From: Prolixibacteraceae bacterium
Lineage (GTDB): Bacteria > Bacteroidota > Bacteroidia > Bacteroidales > Prolixibacteraceae
NCBI GenBank assembly: GCA_023229575.1
Contig: JALNYZ010000050.1
Coordinates: 1-21,784, forward strand
Direction of reading: 5' to 3'
DNA length: 21,784 nt
A program made the translations under genes and the position numbers. Positions 21,526-21,784 of the stretch are shown here, one piece after another. The first letter of the stretch is position 1. Each line of letters starts with the position of its first letter. The notes under the pieces were generated by a model. That model did not search any database and was not told where the DNA came from. It saw only the letters and a program-made list of their open reading frames with translations.

Positions 21526-21784
21526 GAAAGATTCAAGTAATGCTTCAGATTGCTTCACACTTCGTGCCTCGTGTTCGCAATGACGGATCATTTTTTTGGA
21601 GGTGAGGGTTGAGAGAAGGAGGCGGGCGGCGGTTCTGCTATTACTGAAAACTGATGACCCGCCTCCTTCTCTCCACCCTCACAAAATCAACAGCATACCG
21701 TCATTGCGAGTGAGGACCCAAAAATTTGGCCACAATGTGAGAATGACAGGGTGCAATTTACTAAATTTGTGTATGATCTACACA
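21526..21784. repeat. Large nested inverted repeat, TCGCAATGACGG type
   Basis: The outer arms TCGCAATGACGG (21575-21586) and CCGTCATTGCGA (21698-21709) enclose inner 25-bp arms, 21602-21626 and 21658-21682, that pair with one mismatch (GGAGGCGGG core). The left outer arm is preceded by ATTGCTTCA...CTTCGTGCCTCGTG. From memory this resembles the dispersed GATTGCTTC...CGCAATGACG repeat found in Bacteroidota and other phyla. No gene is seen from 21526 to the window end. Confidence 0.8.

Overview
The window looks like chromosomal DNA of a Bacteroidota bacterium, probably from the Bacteroidales/Marinilabiliales side (an inference). Supporting signs are a DUF5686-type outer-membrane protein with a carboxypeptidase-like N-terminal domain, an ECF sigma/membrane-protein pair, few purine-rich ribosome binding sites, promoter-like TAnnTTTG boxes, and AT-rich intergenic repeats of the ATTACAGATT and AGTGCCTAA kind. 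No plasmid or phage replication gene, rRNA, tRNA or CRISPR array was seen.

Layout. (1) 1-3003 is an accessory block: the 3' end (domains V and VI) of a group II intron, a GC-rich double hairpin, then AT-rich genes. These are an HNH-type nuclease with a beta-rich C-terminus, an unknown protein with a HEPN-like R-x4-H motif, and a HEPN/MNT toxin-antitoxin pair. Two AACGTTAT sites and a ~110-nt imperfect hairpin suggest cassette-like assembly. (2) 3040-5166 holds a UbiA-family prenyltransferase and an AHSA1/SRPBCC protein, divergent across an inverted 9-bp-period repeat, followed by a GNAT acetyltransferase. (3) 5168-12204 is housekeeping: pheT, a small acidic protein, miaA and aconitase, with two unrecognised tiny ORFs (53 and 52 codons, 4 nt apart) between miaA and aconitase. 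(4) 12788-18890 holds a MacB/FtsX-like permease converging on an ECF sigma - four-TM protein - DUF5686 operon, then an RluB-type pseudouridine synthase. (5) 19031-21442 holds a phosphoglucomutase/phosphoglucosamine mutase-family gene and malate dehydrogenase. The window ends in a perfect 37-bp inverted repeat and a second large nested inverted repeat.

How the genes fit together. Aconitase and malate dehydrogenase are TCA enzymes. The GlmM-type mutase feeds cell-wall precursor synthesis. PheT, MiaA and RluB serve translation. The prenyltransferase probably serves quinone synthesis. The ECF operon probably controls an envelope function through its DUF5686 protein. The accessory block is the most defence-like part: three adjacent transcription units carry nuclease or HEPN features, but nothing in the sequence proves that they act together.
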